A stretch of DNA of 64,000 nt from Flavivirga amylovorans (GCF_030540875.1 NZ_JAUOEM010000002.1:712926-776925), one strand, 5' to 3'; numbered from the stretch's first letter, positions 17,175 to 27,653 are shown. Notes: generated from the letters alone by a model not told the origin. Numbers and translations: made by a program.

Positions 17175-17456
17175 ATGATACTAGAAGTAGCCATACTAAA
17201 TATTAAAAAAGGACTTTCAACAGATTTTGAAAAAGCTTTTAGTGAGGCTAAGAATATTATTTCATCAATGAAAGGATATATATCCCACGAATTAAAAAAG
17301 TGTGTCGAACAAGAAGATAAATATATATTATTAGTGAATTGGGAAACGATTGAAGACCATGAAGTAGGGTTCAGAAAATCGAATGAATATCAAAAATGGA
17401 AAGCTTTATTACATCATTTTTACGAACCATTCCCAATAGTAGAACATTATAAATAA
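17175..17456 (+). CDS. ABM (antibiotic biosynthesis monooxygenase)-like small protein
   Basis: A 93-residue dimeric ferredoxin-like alpha+beta barrel. The pattern [36 protein letters not shown] and [14 protein letters not shown], followed by a [15 protein letters not shown] helix, is that of ABM-fold proteins. These include mild monooxygenases, heme-degrading enzymes and stress proteins. Its stop codon shares a base with the start of the next metH half (TAATG), so it is translationally coupled to methionine synthase. A function in methionine or cobalamin metabolism would be inference only. Confidence 0.85.
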   Translation: MILEVAILNIKKGLSTDFEKAFSEAKNIISSMKGYISHELKKCVEQEDKYILLVNWETIEDHEVGFRKSNEYQKWKALLHHFYEPFPIVEHYK

Positions 17457-20131
17457 TGAGCAAGATTCAAGAAAAATACATGCGTTTATCAGGATTAGAA
17501 CCACTAGTCCTTAACGAAAACAGTAATTTTATTAATGTTGGAGAACGTACTAATGTTGCAGGGTCGCGTAAGTTTTTAAGATTAATAAAAGAAGAAAAAT
17601 TTGATGAGGCATTAGATGTTGCACGTCATCAAGTAGATGGAGGCGCACAAATAATAGACATCAATATGGACGATGGTCTTATTGATGGAAAAGAATCCAT
17701 GGTTCGCTTTTTAAATTTAATTGCTGCCGAGCCAGATATTTGCCGGGTTCCTATCATGATAGACAGTTCTAAATGGGAAATCATTGAGGCAGGACTTCAG
17801 GTGGTACAAGGTAAATGTGTTGTAAACTCTATTTCTTTAAAAGAGGGTGAAGAAAAGTTTATCTGGGAAGCAAAACAGATTAAACGATATGGAGCAGCCG
17901 TTATTGTAATGGCTTTTGATGAGGTAGGACAAGCCGATAACTACGAGAGACGTATTGAAATATCTAAGCGATCTTATGATGTTCTGGTAAATAAAGTTGG
18001 CTTCCCATCGGAGGATATCATTTTCGATTTAAATATTTTTCCTGTAGCAACAGGAATGGAAGAGCATCGTAAAAATGCTATTGACTTTATAGAAGCAACA
18101 CGTTGGGTACGCGAAAACTTACCAAATGCAAGTGTTAGTGGAGGGGTGAGTAATGTATCATTTTCTTTTAGAGGTAATGATGGTGTTCGTGAAGCGATGC
18201 ACTCAGTATTCCTATACTATGCGATTCAGGCAGGTATGAATATGGGAATTGTAAACCCAGCACTTTTAGAGGTATACGATGATATTCCTAAAGATTTATT
18301 AGAACACGTTGAAGATGTTATTCTAGATAGAAGAGAGGATGCTACTGAGCGTTTATTGGATTTTGCTGAAACTGTTAAAGGGTCTAAAGTAGAAAAGACT
18401 GTAGATTTATCATGGAGAGAAAATTCACTTCAGGAACGTATTACACATGCCTTAGTAAAAGGAATTGATGCCTTTATTATTGAAGATGTTGAACTAGCAA
18501 GGCAAGAAGCTGAAAAGCCTATAGATGTGATTGAAGGTCATTTAATGATTGGAATGAATGTGGTTGGTGATTTGTTTGGAGCTGGAAAAATGTTTTTGCC
18601 GCAAGTAGTTAAATCGGCAAGAGTAATGAAAAAAGCTGTGGCTTATTTAAACCCGTTTATTGAAGCTGAAAAAGGCGAAAAACAACAAGCCTTAGGAAAA
18701 GTCTTGATGGCAACCGTAAAAGGTGATGTACACGATATTGGAAAAAATATAGTAAGCGTTGTTCTTGGCTGTAATAATTATGAAATAGTTGATCTGGGAG
18801 TTATGGTGCCGCCAGAAAAGATAATCTCAGAAGCTAAAGAGCATAATGTAGATGCTATTGGATTATCAGGTTTAATTACACCGTCTTTAGATGAAATGGT
18901 GTACTTAGCTAAAGAAATGGAACGCCAGAATTTTTCGGTACCATTACTTATAGGAGGCGCAACAACATCGAAGGCACATACCGCAGTTAAAATTGATCCT
19001 CAATACAAGAATGCTGTGGTGCATGTAAATGATGCCTCCAGAGCGGTAACTGTTGTTGGAGACTTATTGAATAAGAAAACGTCTAATGCATATGTTGCAA
19101 AACTTAAAAAGGATTATGATGAATTTCGTGAAAAGTTTTTGAAACGAGGCAAAGAGAAATCATATATATCCATAGAAGAAGCCCGAACTAAAAAATATAG
19201 CATAGACTGGGAAACGTCTAACATTGTAAAACCTAATGAGCTAGGAATTCAAAAATTAAAACAACTAAGTTTAAAAGAATTGTTGCCATACATAGATTGG
19301 AAACCGTTCTTTATTTCATGGGATTTACATGGTAAATTTCCTGAGATATTAACTGATGAGGTTGTGGGTGAACAGGCTACCCAATTATATGAGGATGCCC
19401 AAGAAATGATTAAGCAAATTGTTGCAAAACAGTTATTAAAACCAAAAGCTGTATTTGGTTTGTTTGAAGCTAATACTATTAATGATGATGATATTTCTAT
19501 TCAGAAAAAAGGCCGTGAGATTGCAGTATTTAGAACCTTGCGTCAACAATTAAAGAAAAGAGATGGCATTCCAAATATTGCCCTGTCCGATTTTATTGCT
19601 CCAAAGGAAACAGGTAAAACGGATTATATGGGGGCATTTTGCGTTGGTATTTTTGGAGCACAAGAATTAGCAACTTATTACAAAGAAAAAGAAGATGATT
19701 ATAATTCTATAATGGCACAAGCCATTGCAGATAGGTTTGCAGAAGCATTTGCAGAATATTTACACAAGCAAGTGAGAGTAAAACATTGGGGTTATGCATC
19801 AAATGAAGATTTATCTAATGAAGAATTAATAAAAGAAACCTATAAAGGGATTCGTCCGGCACCAGGTTATCCAGCATGCCCAGATCATTTAGAAAAAGAA
19901 ACGATTTGGGAGTTATTAGATGTAGAAAAACTTATTGGAGTGACATTAACAGAAAGTTTAGCCATGTGGCCAGCAGCAGCGGTTTCAGGATATTACTTTG
20001 GAAATCCAGAAGCTAAATATTTTGGTTTAGGGAAAATTACAGATGATCAGGTAACCGATTATGCTAATAGAAAAGGTATTGAAAAAGATAAAGCTCGAAA
20101 GTGGTTGCATCCTAATCTTGCTGAGGAGTAA
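17456..20131 (+). CDS. metH: Methionine synthase, folate/cobalamin/activation half (split MetH)
   Basis: 891 residues carrying a pterin-binding domain ([15 protein letters not shown] at about 25-39), the cobalamin cap, the B12 domain with [10 protein letters not shown] (Asp424-x-His426-x-x-Gly429; His426 is the lower cobalt ligand), and the SAM-dependent activation domain ([12 protein letters not shown] from about residue 800). It lacks the homocysteine module, which is encoded by 16108-17121. Together the two give a complete MetH. Confidence 0.97.
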   Translation: MSKIQEKYMRLSGLEPLVLNENSNFINVGERTNVAGSRKFLRLIKEEKFDEALDVARHQVDGGAQIIDINMDDGLIDGKESMVRFLNLIAAEPDICRVPIMIDSSKWEIIEAGLQVVQGKCVVNSISLKEGEEKFIWEAKQIKRYGAAVIVMAFDEVGQADNYERRIEISKRSYDVLVNKVGFPSEDIIFDLNIFPVATGMEEHRKNAIDFIEATRWVRENLPNASVSGGVSNVSFSFRGNDGVREAMHSVFLYYAIQAGMNMGIVNPALLEVYDDIPKDLLEHVEDVILDRREDATERLLDFAETVKGSKVEKTVDLSWRENSLQERITHALVKGIDAFIIEDVELARQEAEKPIDVIEGHLMIGMNVVGDLFGAGKMFLPQVVKSARVMKKAVAYLNPFIEAEKGEKQQALGKVLMATVKGDVHDIGKNIVSVVLGCNNYEIVDLGVMVPPEKIISEAKEHNVDAIGLSGLITPSLDEMVYLAKEMERQNFSVPLLIGGATTSKAHTAVKIDPQYKNAVVHVNDASRAVTVVGDLLNKKTSNAYVAKLKKDYDEFREKFLKRGKEKSYISIEEARTKKYSIDWETSNIVKPNELGIQKLKQLSLKELLPYIDWKPFFISWDLHGKFPEILTDEVVGEQATQLYEDAQEMIKQIVAKQLLKPKAVFGLFEANTINDDDISIQKKGREIAVFRTLRQQLKKRDGIPNIALSDFIAPKETGKTDYMGAFCVGIFGAQELATYYKEKEDDYNSIMAQAIADRFAEAFAEYLHKQVRVKHWGYASNEDLSNEELIKETYKGIRPAPGYPACPDHLEKETIWELLDVEKLIGVTLTESLAMWPAAAVSGYYFGNPEAKYFGLGKITDDQVTDYANRKGIEKDKARKWLHPNLAEE

Positions 20132-20133
20132 AA

Positions 20134-20161
20134 GCCCCTCCTAGCCTCCCCAAAGGGGAGG
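20134..20161 (-). repeat. Inverted copy of the cysD-type palindromic repeat
   Basis: The reverse complement matches the repeat at 7317-7344 with one base changed in 28. It begins 2 bp after the metH stop codon. In this orientation it cannot act as a Shine-Dalgarno site, but the CCTCCCC/GGGGAGG hairpin could affect mRNA stability between metH and metF. Confidence 0.75.
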
Positions 20162-20230
20162 AACAAATGAGGTAAAGAAAGAACTTAAGAATTTATAAAA
20201 GAATTTAAAAATTAAAATATGCCCATTAAA

Positions 20231-20260
20231 AGCCCATCCGAAGGAGGGGTTGGGGAGGCT
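20231..20260 (+). repeat. Diverged palindromic repeat giving a purine-rich leader to metF
   Basis: A degenerate member of the family (CCATCCGAAGGAGGGG then TTGGGGAGGC). Its GGGGAGG block ends 3 nt before the metF ATG at 20262 and GGAGGGG lies further upstream. The family therefore abuts start codons at both cysD and metF. Confidence 0.6.
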
Positions 20261-20261
20261 T

Positions 20262-21218
20262 ATGAAAGTAACAGATCACATAAAAAAAGCTAACGGAAAA
20301 ACATTATTTTCCTTTGAAATTATTCCGCCGCAAAAAGGTAGAAATATTCAGGAATTGTATAATAATATAGATCCTTTAATGGAGTTTAATCCACCATTTA
20401 TTGATGTAACAACCTCTAGGGAACAATACATATATATTGATAAAGGTGATGGGTTATTAGATAGGAAAATAACGCGTATGCGTCCGGGAACTGTTGGTAT
20501 CTGTGCTGCTATAAAACACAAATATAATGTAGATACAGTGCCACATGTATTATGCGGGGGCTTCACAAAAGAAGAAACGGAATATTTGTTGGTCGATTGT
20601 CATTATTTAGGTATTGATAATGTGATGGCATTACGTGGTGATGCCATGAGTCATCAAAAATATTTTGAACCTTCAAAAGGAGGGAATCACTATGCAACAG
20701 ATTTAGTGACACAAATTCAGAATTTGAATTGCGGAAAGTATTTGCATGAGGTTATAGAGTCAGATCATAAATCTGATTTTTGCATTGGTGTTGCTGGTTA
20801 TCCTGAAAAGCATATGGAAGCACCTTCTTTACAAGCAGATTTAAGACGCCTTAAAGAAAAAGTAGATGCTGGAGCAGATTATGTCGTAACACAAATGTTT
20901 TTTGATAATAAAAAATACTTTGATTTTGTAGATCAAGCTAAAAAGGCAGGTATTAATGTTCCCATAATTCCGGGTATAAAACCTTTAGCTGTTAAACGTC
21001 ATTTACAAGTGCTGCCTCAAGTCTTTAAAATAGATTTACCAGAAGATTTAATTGATGAAGTTGAAAAGTGCAAAGACAATAAGCAGGTAAGGCAAGTGGG
21101 GGTAGAATGGGCTATAAAACAATCGGAAGAACTTAAAAAAGCAGGTGTCCCAGTGCTTCATTATTACTCTATGGGTAAGAGTGATAATATAAAAGCTATT
21201 GCATCACAGTTATTTTGA
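20262..21218 (+). CDS. metF: 5,10-methylenetetrahydrofolate reductase
   Basis: Supplies 5-methyltetrahydrofolate to the methionine synthase encoded just upstream. TIM-barrel flavoprotein features are present: FSFEIIPPQKG, FIDVTTSREQY, GIDNVMALRGDA, YPEKHMEA, GADYVVTQMFFDN and FKIDLPEDL. I place the start at ATG 20262 (318 residues). An upstream in-frame TTG at 20250 lies inside the repeat and is less likely. Confidence 0.96.
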   Translation: MKVTDHIKKANGKTLFSFEIIPPQKGRNIQELYNNIDPLMEFNPPFIDVTTSREQYIYIDKGDGLLDRKITRMRPGTVGICAAIKHKYNVDTVPHVLCGGFTKEETEYLLVDCHYLGIDNVMALRGDAMSHQKYFEPSKGGNHYATDLVTQIQNLNCGKYLHEVIESDHKSDFCIGVAGYPEKHMEAPSLQADLRRLKEKVDAGADYVVTQMFFDNKKYFDFVDQAKKAGINVPIIPGIKPLAVKRHLQVLPQVFKIDLPEDLIDEVEKCKDNKQVRQVGVEWAIKQSEELKKAGVPVLHYYSMGKSDNIKAIASQLF

Positions 21219-21227
21219 TAATTCTGT

Positions 21228-21235
21228 TATTTTTG
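21228..21235 (+). promoter_or_regulatory. Candidate -7 box upstream of the PagL-like gene
   Basis: TATTTTTG fits TAnnTTTG. It lies 10 bp after the metF stop and 28 bp before the next ATG. No well-spaced upstream TTG is visible, so confidence is modest. Confidence 0.4.
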
Positions 21236-21263
21236 CTCTTCAAACAAATCTATTAATCTATTA

Positions 21264-22361
21264 ATGAGGTTATTTTTAGTCTGTATTTTTTGTGCAGTTC
21301 TTAGTGTATCTTTCTCACAAGAAAAGAAGCATACATCTTATATCGATGTTAATTACCTTAAAGGAAACATTGCGTTACACAATAAAGATATTCTGCATTT
21401 AATAAAAGGGCATCCTGAAGGTTTTATTTTAAGTTGGAATAAAAAAAACTATGGGTTTAAAGATTGGGAACAGCGCTACAACTATCCAGATCATGGTGCG
21501 TCTTTTATATATCAAGATCTAAAAAATGAAGATTTAGGTAACGTTGCTTCGTTATACGCACATTACAATTTTTACTTTTTAAAACGGAATTTGATGTTTC
21601 GTGTAGGCCAAGGTCTAGCTTATGCAAATAATCCTTATGATAAAGTAGACAATTTTAGAAATATAGCCTTTGGTTCTAAAATACTTGGTTCTGTCTATGT
21701 CATGCTTAACTACAAAAAGGAGCGTATTATAGATAAGTTCGGTTTACAAGCTGGAGTGTCACTTATTCATTACTCTAATGGAAATACAAAAGCACCCAAT
21801 ACAAGCATAAATGTTATTGCTTTAAATGTCGGGGTGACCTATAGTTTAGATGATGAAGCCCCAGAATTTCAATATACATTAGATGAGAATGACCGTAAAT
21901 TTACAGAGCCTATAAAATATAATATAGTATTTAGAACTGGTATTAATCAAAGTGATATTGTTGGTAGTGGGCAATTCCCTTTTTATGTTTTTTCCGCTTA
22001 CGCAGACAAGCGTATCAATGTGAAAAGCGCATTTCAATTTGGAGCCGATATTTCCTTTTCAAATTTTTTAAAAGAGTATATTTATTATAGATCGGTTGCT
22101 TTTCCAGAAGACAATTTATCTGGAAATGAAGATTATAAAAGGGCAAGTGTTTTTGCTGGACATGAATTATTTATCAATAAAATATCAGTCATCTCACAGT
22201 TAGGGTATTATGTGTATTACCCATTTGATTTTGAAGGACGTACATATTTTAGAATAGGTTTGAAACGCTATTTTGGAGAAAAGTGGTATGGTGCTTTAAC
22301 GCTAAAATCGCATGGTGCAAAAGCAGAAGCGATAGAATATGGAATAGGTATTAGGTTATAG
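21264..22361 (+). CDS. PagL-like lipid A 3-O-deacylase / acyloxyacyl hydrolase
   Basis: A 365-residue outer-membrane protein with a signal peptide (1-19, SVSFSQ) and alternating amphipathic beta strands up to the C-terminus. His169 and Ser171 lie in IHYSNGN, matching the H-x-S-N active-site motif of PagL. The family removes an acyl chain from lipid A in the outer leaflet. The protein is longer than PagL (about 170 residues), with the second half forming further strands, as is usual for Bacteroidetes members. Confidence 0.8.
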   Translation: MRLFLVCIFCAVLSVSFSQEKKHTSYIDVNYLKGNIALHNKDILHLIKGHPEGFILSWNKKNYGFKDWEQRYNYPDHGASFIYQDLKNEDLGNVASLYAHYNFYFLKRNLMFRVGQGLAYANNPYDKVDNFRNIAFGSKILGSVYVMLNYKKERIIDKFGLQAGVSLIHYSNGNTKAPNTSINVIALNVGVTYSLDDEAPEFQYTLDENDRKFTEPIKYNIVFRTGINQSDIVGSGQFPFYVFSAYADKRINVKSAFQFGADISFSNFLKEYIYYRSVAFPEDNLSGNEDYKRASVFAGHELFINKISVISQLGYYVYYPFDFEGRTYFRIGLKRYFGEKWYGALTLKSHGAKAEAIEYGIGIRL

Positions 22362-22367
22362 ATTGCC

Positions 22368-22387
22368 ATTCCTGCGAAGGCAGGAAT
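22368..22387 (+). repeat. ATTCCTGC dispersed palindrome
   Basis: ATTCCTGCGAAGGCAGGAAT lies 6 bp after the PagL-like gene stop codon. Near-identical copies are at 45356-45375 and 60599-60618, with a degenerate one at 8272-8291. Confidence 0.85.
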
Positions 22388-22419
22388 CTTATAAATTGAA
22401 ACTTAAAATATTAAAATGA

Positions 22420-22463
22420 ATTCCTGCTGTAGTTTATCTTGAACGAAGACGAAAGGCAGGAAT
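22420..22463 (+). repeat. Longer version of the ATTCCTGC palindrome
   Basis: The same arms (ATTCCTGC at 22420-22427 and GCAGGAAT at 22456-22463) are separated by a 28-bp insert. It lies 33 bp after the short copy and 10 bp before the next start codon. Confidence 0.75.
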
Positions 22464-22473
22464 GACAAAGTAT

Positions 22474-23220
22474 ATGAAACGAATAATATACATATTTTTA
22501 ATAATTATTATAGTTGCTTGTGATAGTGAAAATGCAAATGATTGTTTTCAGAGAGCAGGAGACATTATTCAACAAGAGGTTATTGTAGATCCTTTTAATA
22601 AAATCTTCATTAACCGCAATATTGAATTGATAATTAAAGAAGGCCCTATACAGGAGGTTGTTATTGAGACTGGCAAAAATCTATTAAATGATGTTATTGC
22701 TATGGTTGTTGATGGCAAATTAACGTTGACAGATAATAATACATGTAATTATGTTCGTGACTACGAGTCTACTAAAGTATATGTAACATCTCCAAATATT
22801 ACAGAAATAAGAAGTTCTACACAGTATGATATAAGCTCCGATGGTGTTTTAACGTATCCAAGTTTAACTATTTTGTCAGAAGATTTTGGAGACCCAAGCA
22901 CCATTACAATTGCTAATTTTAGATTACAAATCGATAATAATACATTTAGGGCGGTTTTTAATAATATATCTAATTGTTTTATTTCGGGCAAAACAGAAAA
23001 TTTGAGTCTCATTTTTGCGTCAGGAATCTCACGCTTTGAGGGTCGAGATCTTATCGCTCAAAAAGTGGATTTATGGAACAGGGGATCGAACGATATGATC
23101 GTAAATCCGCAACAAGAAATAAAAGGAACCATTTCTGGAGTAGGCGATGTTATTTCTGTAAATCGCCCACCTATAGTTGAGGTTGATCAATTATATACAG
23201 GGCGTTTAATTTTCGAATAA
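22474..23220 (+). CDS. DUF2807 (GIN domain) lipoprotein
   Basis: A lipoprotein signal (IIIIVACDS, cysteine near residue 16 from ATG 22474) is followed by a right-handed beta-helix-like head-GIN domain: FNKIFINRNIELIIKEGP, VVIETGKNLLNDV, YVTSPNITEIRSS and the closing ISGVGDVISVN. The domain is widespread in Bacteroidetes envelope proteins; its function is not established. The upstream ATG at 22462 lies just before the lipoprotein signal, partly in the repeat, and is less likely. Its 3' end overlaps the convergent ackA by 15 bp. Confidence 0.8.
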   Translation: MKRIIYIFLIIIIVACDSENANDCFQRAGDIIQQEVIVDPFNKIFINRNIELIIKEGPIQEVVIETGKNLLNDVIAMVVDGKLTLTDNNTCNYVRDYESTKVYVTSPNITEIRSSTQYDISSDGVLTYPSLTILSEDFGDPSTITIANFRLQIDNNTFRAVFNNISNCFISGKTENLSLIFASGISRFEGRDLIAQKVDLWNRGSNDMIVNPQQEIKGTISGVGDVISVNRPPIVEVDQLYTGRLIFE

Positions 23221-24393
23221 CTTAGTAGACTGTTTCGCAATTTCCAATTCTTCATTCGTTGGAATCACTAAAACTTTTACTTTAGAAGTATCAGTATTAA
23301 TAGCATGTGTCGTTTTTGATCTGATTTTGTTCTTTTCAGTATCTAAATGAATACCTAAAAATTCTAAATCTTTAGAAACAAGTTCTCTCATTAATTGTGA
23401 GTTCTCTCCAATACCCGCAGTAAATACGATGGCATCCAATCCATTTAAAATAGCCGCATAACTACCAATATATTTTTTTATACGATACACATTCATTTCT
23501 AAAGCTAGTTGACATGCTTTATTTCCTTGGGCGGCCTGATCTTGGATATCTCTTAAGTCACTAAAACCAGTGAGTCCCAACATACCGCTCTTTTTTTGTA
23601 GTAACGTGTTAATATCGTCTAGCTTGAAATTTAATTTGTTTGCTAAATGAAAGATAATAGAAGGATCTATATCTCCAGAACGCGTTCCCATTATTAAGCC
23701 ACTTATAGGCGAAAACCCCAAAGAATGATCAATACTTTTGCCATCTTTTATAGCTGTCATACTACAACCATTTCCTAAATGAATGATGATGATTTTAGAA
23801 TCTTTCTTACCTAAATAATCGATGGCTTTTTCTGAAACATACTTGTGACTGGTGCCATGAAAACCATATAAGCGAATATGATGATCATTTAAAAACTCAT
23901 TAGGAATCGCATATTTATAGGCATGTTCTGGTATAGATTGATGAAAAGCCGTGTCGAAAACAGCAACTTGCTTTGCGTTAGGAAATATATCTTCAGCAAC
24001 TTCAATACCTTCAAGATTAGCAGGGTTGTGTAAAGGAGCAAGTGATGATAGTTCTTTTATTTTTTCTTTTACAACACTGGTAATTTGAGTTGTTTCATTA
24101 AAATGAATACCGCCATGAACGACTCTATGTCCAACTATTGAAATATCTTCTGGAGATTTAATAATCCCCGTGTTATTATCTAAAAGCTGTTTAGATAATA
24201 ATTTTAATCCATCTTTATGGTCCAAAATAGGTGTTACAAATTCAATAGTATCATTTTGAGTTTTGAATTTAAAAATCGCATCATCAAAACCAATACGTTC
24301 AATGAGTCCTGAACATAAAATACGTTCTTCAGGCATTGAAAATAGTTGAAATTTTATAGAGGAACTCCCTGAGTTTAAAACTAATACTTGCAT
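23206..24393 (-). CDS. ackA: Acetate kinase
   Basis: Interconverts acetyl phosphate and acetate with ADP/ATP. It is 395 residues long with LNSGSSSIKFQLF at the N-terminus, GHRVVHGG, AVFDTAFHQSIPEHAYKYAIP, IIHLGNGCSM and FTAGIGENS, the ASKHA-fold motifs. It follows pta by 6 bp on the minus strand, the standard overflow-acetate pair. Confidence 0.97.
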   Translation of the reverse strand: MQVLVLNSGSSSIKFQLFSMPEERILCSGLIERIGFDDAIFKFKTQNDTIEFVTPILDHKDGLKLLSKQLLDNNTGIIKSPEDISIVGHRVVHGGIHFNETTQITSVVKEKIKELSSLAPLHNPANLEGIEVAEDIFPNAKQVAVFDTAFHQSIPEHAYKYAIPNEFLNDHHIRLYGFHGTSHKYVSEKAIDYLGKKDSKIIIIHLGNGCSMTAIKDGKSIDHSLGFSPISGLIMGTRSGDIDPSIIFHLANKLNFKLDDINTLLQKKSGMLGLTGFSDLRDIQDQAAQGNKACQLALEMNVYRIKKYIGSYAAILNGLDAIVFTAGIGENSQLMRELVSKDLEFLGIHLDTEKNKIRSKTTHAINTDTSKVKVLVIPTNEELEIAKQSTKLFEN

Positions 24394-24399
24394 GTTTTT

Positions 24400-26490
24400 T
24401 TATTGGTTTTGAGCTTGAATAGCAGTAATAATAACGGTACTGTAAATATCATCAACAGTACAACCTCTACTAAGATCGTTTACTGGTTTATTTAATCCTT
24501 GTAAAACGGGGCCTATGGCTAATGCACCTGTTTCACGTTGTACAGCTTTGTAGGTGTTGTTACCAGTGTTTAAATCTGGAAATATTAAAACACTAGCGTG
24601 TCCTGCTACCTCAGAATCTGGTAATTTTGTTTTGCCAATGCGCATATCTACAGCAGCATCATATTGAATAGGGCCTTCTATTTTTAAATCAGAACCTTGT
24701 GTTTTTACAATATCGGTAGCCTCTCTAACTTTTTCTACATCAGCACCTTTGCCAGAAGCACCAGAAGAGTAAGAAAGCATGGCAACTTTAGGATCTATGC
24801 CAAATTCTTTTGCAGTTTGAGCTGATGAAATAGCGATTTCTGCTAATTGCTGGGCATTTGGATTTGGATTGATAGCACAATCTCCAAATACAGAAATCCT
24901 GTCTTCTAAACACATAAAGAAAATAGATGATACCAGGTTTACTCCAGGTTTTGTTTTTATAAATTGTAAAGCAGGACGTAGAGTATGCTGCGTAGTATGT
25001 ACAGCACCAGAAACCATGCCGTCTGCATGTCCTTTATAAATCATCATCGTACCAAAATAGGAAACATCAGTCATGGTATCTTTTGCCATTTCTAAAGTGA
25101 CATTTTTATGTTTTCTAAGTTCATAAAAGGTATTAACATAATCTTCAAAATGAGGTGATTTTGTAGGAGATACAATGTTTATTTCATTGGTATTTAGAGG
25201 GATGTCTAATTTTTCAATAAGCTCTTTAATTTTATCTTCTTCCCCAAGAAGTGTTAATTCTACAACATGCGCATTAATCAATCTTGCTGCAGCACGTAAA
25301 ACGCGTTCATCATACCCTTCTGGTAAAACAATGTGTTTTTTATCGTTTAAAGCACGTTGTAATAAATTGTATTGAAACATTCTAGGAGTAAACACTTCAG
25401 ATTTAAAGGTAATAAGCTTATCTGCTAGCTTATCTGTATCTACATGCTTTTCAAAAGCGGCTATAGATGTTGTTATTTTTTCGGTGTTTTCAGCATATAT
25501 TCTTGATTTAATATGACCAATACTACTGGTTACATAATATGTGCCTCCTTTTACACTAATAATAGGAACAATACTGGAAAGCCCTTCGATAAGTTTTAAA
25601 ATAGTTTCTTCGGGCATAAGTCCCCCGGTCAAAATAATTCCAGCAATTTTCGGATAGTTTTTAGAGATATTGGCTTGTAAAGCACCTAAAATAATATCAG
25701 CTCTATCACCAGGAGTGATAACCAATGCGTTTTCCTTAAGGCGTATTAAGTAATTACGTAATTGCATGGCACCTACACTAAAACTTTCTGAGAGGTTATT
25801 TAGCATGTCATGCCCAAAAAGAACTTCACCATCTAAAGCCTTCGAGATTTCTTTTACAGTAGGACTACTAAGATTAGGTATTTTTGGAATAACCGTAATA
25901 TCTGTTCCGTTGGTTATGCGTGTTTTTAATTGTGCTTTAAGTATAGAAAGATCATCAGGATTTGCTTTATTTGTTATGATTGAAAGCACATCTACATCTT
26001 GCTTAAAGGTATTATGAGCCAATTGAACGCTATCCACAATTTCTTTAAAATCTTTCTTGTCTCCTTGAGACACTATAATAACAGGAAGTCCAAGGTTTTT
26101 AGAGATCAAAATATTAATGTCTAGCTCTAAACTTGAGTTTTCATGTGAGAAATCGGTGCCTTCTACCAAAACAAAATCAAAACGCTCTTCAAGACTTTTG
26201 TATTTTTTTATAATCTCATCTAAGACTTCACCAGATTTCCCTTGATTGTATAAATCAAGTACTTGGCTTCTTGTATAGGCAAATGTTTTCTTGTAGTTAA
26301 TATCTAATTCAAAATGGGACATTACCGTATTGATGTGATTATCCATTTCTCCTGTTTCAAGATCTTCAATGATTGGTCTAAAATATCCAACCTTGGCAGT
26401 TTTTCCCAAAAGCATACGCATTAAGCCAAGAACAACAACAGATTTACCGCTGTTAGGCTCAATAGTAGCTACATAAATTCCTTTACTCAT
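24400..26490 (-). CDS. pta: Phosphate acetyltransferase (long form)
   Basis: Makes acetyl phosphate from acetyl-CoA. The 696 residues have the three-part long-Pta build: an N-terminal P-loop domain (ATIEPNSGKSVVVLG), a middle DRTGG domain (GDRADIILGALQANI), and the C-terminal catalytic PTA_PTB domain from about 375 (LPEGYDERVLRAA, GMVSGAVHTTQHTLRP, SYSSGASGKG). A 10-bp-arm hairpin (26518-26544) lies in its 5' leader. Confidence 0.97.
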   Translation of the reverse strand: MSKGIYVATIEPNSGKSVVVLGLMRMLLGKTAKVGYFRPIIEDLETGEMDNHINTVMSHFELDINYKKTFAYTRSQVLDLYNQGKSGEVLDEIIKKYKSLEERFDFVLVEGTDFSHENSSLELDINILISKNLGLPVIIVSQGDKKDFKEIVDSVQLAHNTFKQDVDVLSIITNKANPDDLSILKAQLKTRITNGTDITVIPKIPNLSSPTVKEISKALDGEVLFGHDMLNNLSESFSVGAMQLRNYLIRLKENALVITPGDRADIILGALQANISKNYPKIAGIILTGGLMPEETILKLIEGLSSIVPIISVKGGTYYVTSSIGHIKSRIYAENTEKITTSIAAFEKHVDTDKLADKLITFKSEVFTPRMFQYNLLQRALNDKKHIVLPEGYDERVLRAAARLINAHVVELTLLGEEDKIKELIEKLDIPLNTNEINIVSPTKSPHFEDYVNTFYELRKHKNVTLEMAKDTMTDVSYFGTMMIYKGHADGMVSGAVHTTQHTLRPALQFIKTKPGVNLVSSIFFMCLEDRISVFGDCAINPNPNAQQLAEIAISSAQTAKEFGIDPKVAMLSYSSGASGKGADVEKVREATDIVKTQGSDLKIEGPIQYDAAVDMRIGKTKLPDSEVAGHASVLIFPDLNTGNNTYKAVQRETGALAIGPVLQGLNKPVNDLSRGCTVDDIYSTVIITAIQAQNQ

Positions 26491-26517
26491 AGTGTTTTTT
26501 AGTATTATAAGATAGCT

Positions 26518-26582
26518 AATAACTTATTTTTAAGATAAGTTATTATAACTCTATATATCATAAATGTTATACGACAAAATTA
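26518..26582 (-). promoter_or_regulatory. pta-ackA promoter and leader hairpin
   Basis: On the minus strand the -7 box TAATTTTG (plus-strand CAAAATTA, 26575-26582) fits TAnnTTTG. Between it and the pta start, 26518-26544 is an inverted repeat (AATAACTTAT/ATAAGTTATT) with a 7-nt loop that can form a hairpin in the mRNA or serve as a protein site. No clear upstream TTG is present. Confidence 0.45.
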
Positions 26583-26654
26583 ACATCTTCATGTTATCAT
26601 AAGGATGATATTTATCATACTTTTCATTTAAAACTTATCGATATAAAAGAACGA

Positions 26655-27551
26655 CTATTTTGAAGTTAAATCTCTGAAAAGTGATTCCAAACTAGCATTC
26701 TTTTGATTAAGCTGCAAAATTTTTAATTGATTATCGTGAGCAAAATCAAAGACATGAGATCGCATGTCTTCTGAGGTTTTAAAAGTAATTTCATAAACAA
26801 AGCCATGTGTGTTTGTTACATTTTTTACTTTTGGGAGTTTAAGTAAAAAAGCATCTTCAACACGATAATCGAATTCTACAATAACAGTTTGTTCTTTTTC
26901 ATCACGCAGTTCACTTAGTTTTTTATCTGCAACAATCTCCCCTTTGTTAATTATGATTACCCGATCGCACATAGCTTCAACTTCTTGCATAACATGTGTA
27001 GATAGAAATACGGTTTTAGTTTCTCCAATCGTTTTTATAAGATGTCTAATATCAACTAACTGATTGGGGTCTAAACCAGTGGTTGGTTCATCTAATATTA
27101 AAACATCGGGGTCATGTAATAATGCATTGGCCAAACCTACGCGCTGGCGATAGCCTTTAGAGAGCTGCCCTATTTTTTTATGAACCTCAGGTGTTAAACC
27201 AGTAAGTTCAATAACATCATGAATACGTTGTTTAGATACTTTGTAAATATTGGCGTTAAAGTTTAAATATTCTTTAACAAACATGTCTAAATATAAAGGG
27301 TTGTGCTCTGGCAGATATCCAACACTTTGTTGTACATGCTTAGTGTTTTCTTTTATATCATGTCCATTGACCTTAGCTTCACCTTCACTAGGGTTAATAT
27401 AAGTGGTTAATATTTTCATCATAGTAGATTTCCCAGCACCATTAGGACCTAGAAATCCAACAATTTCAGGTTTGTTGACTTTAAATGATATATTGTTTAA
27501 AGCTTTTTGCTCGCCATAACGTTTTGAAACTCCGATTACTTCAATAGACAT
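26655..27551 (-). CDS. gldA: GldA-type ABC transporter ATPase
   Basis: A 298-residue ABC ATPase with Walker A GPNGAGKST (35-43), signature LSKGYRQRVGLANALL (about 128), Walker B DVLILDEPT (about 150) and a C-terminal extension typical of gliding-motility GldA. In gliding Flavobacteriia GldA works with GldF and GldG; these are not in the window. Assignment to gldA rather than another ABC-2 ATPase rests on overall similarity to my memory of the family, so it is moderately firm. Confidence 0.8.
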   Translation of the reverse strand: MSIEVIGVSKRYGEQKALNNISFKVNKPEIVGFLGPNGAGKSTMMKILTTYINPSEGEAKVNGHDIKENTKHVQQSVGYLPEHNPLYLDMFVKEYLNFNANIYKVSKQRIHDVIELTGLTPEVHKKIGQLSKGYRQRVGLANALLHDPDVLILDEPTTGLDPNQLVDIRHLIKTIGETKTVFLSTHVMQEVEAMCDRVIIINKGEIVADKKLSELRDEKEQTVIVEFDYRVEDAFLLKLPKVKNVTNTHGFVYEITFKTSEDMRSHVFDFAHDNQLKILQLNQKNASLESLFRDLTSK

Positions 27552-27653
27552 AAATTAAAATTATTTATTCAAAAATAATAATTATATAATGCAATAGAAG
27601 TTTTGTTATATAATCTTTAAAACTTTTGAAAAATTCAAAAAAAACTAATAGCA

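Noticed and set aside
20250-20261. TTG start for MetF adding four residues
   Set aside because: The TTG is part of a repeat; ATG 20262 gives the normal N-terminus.
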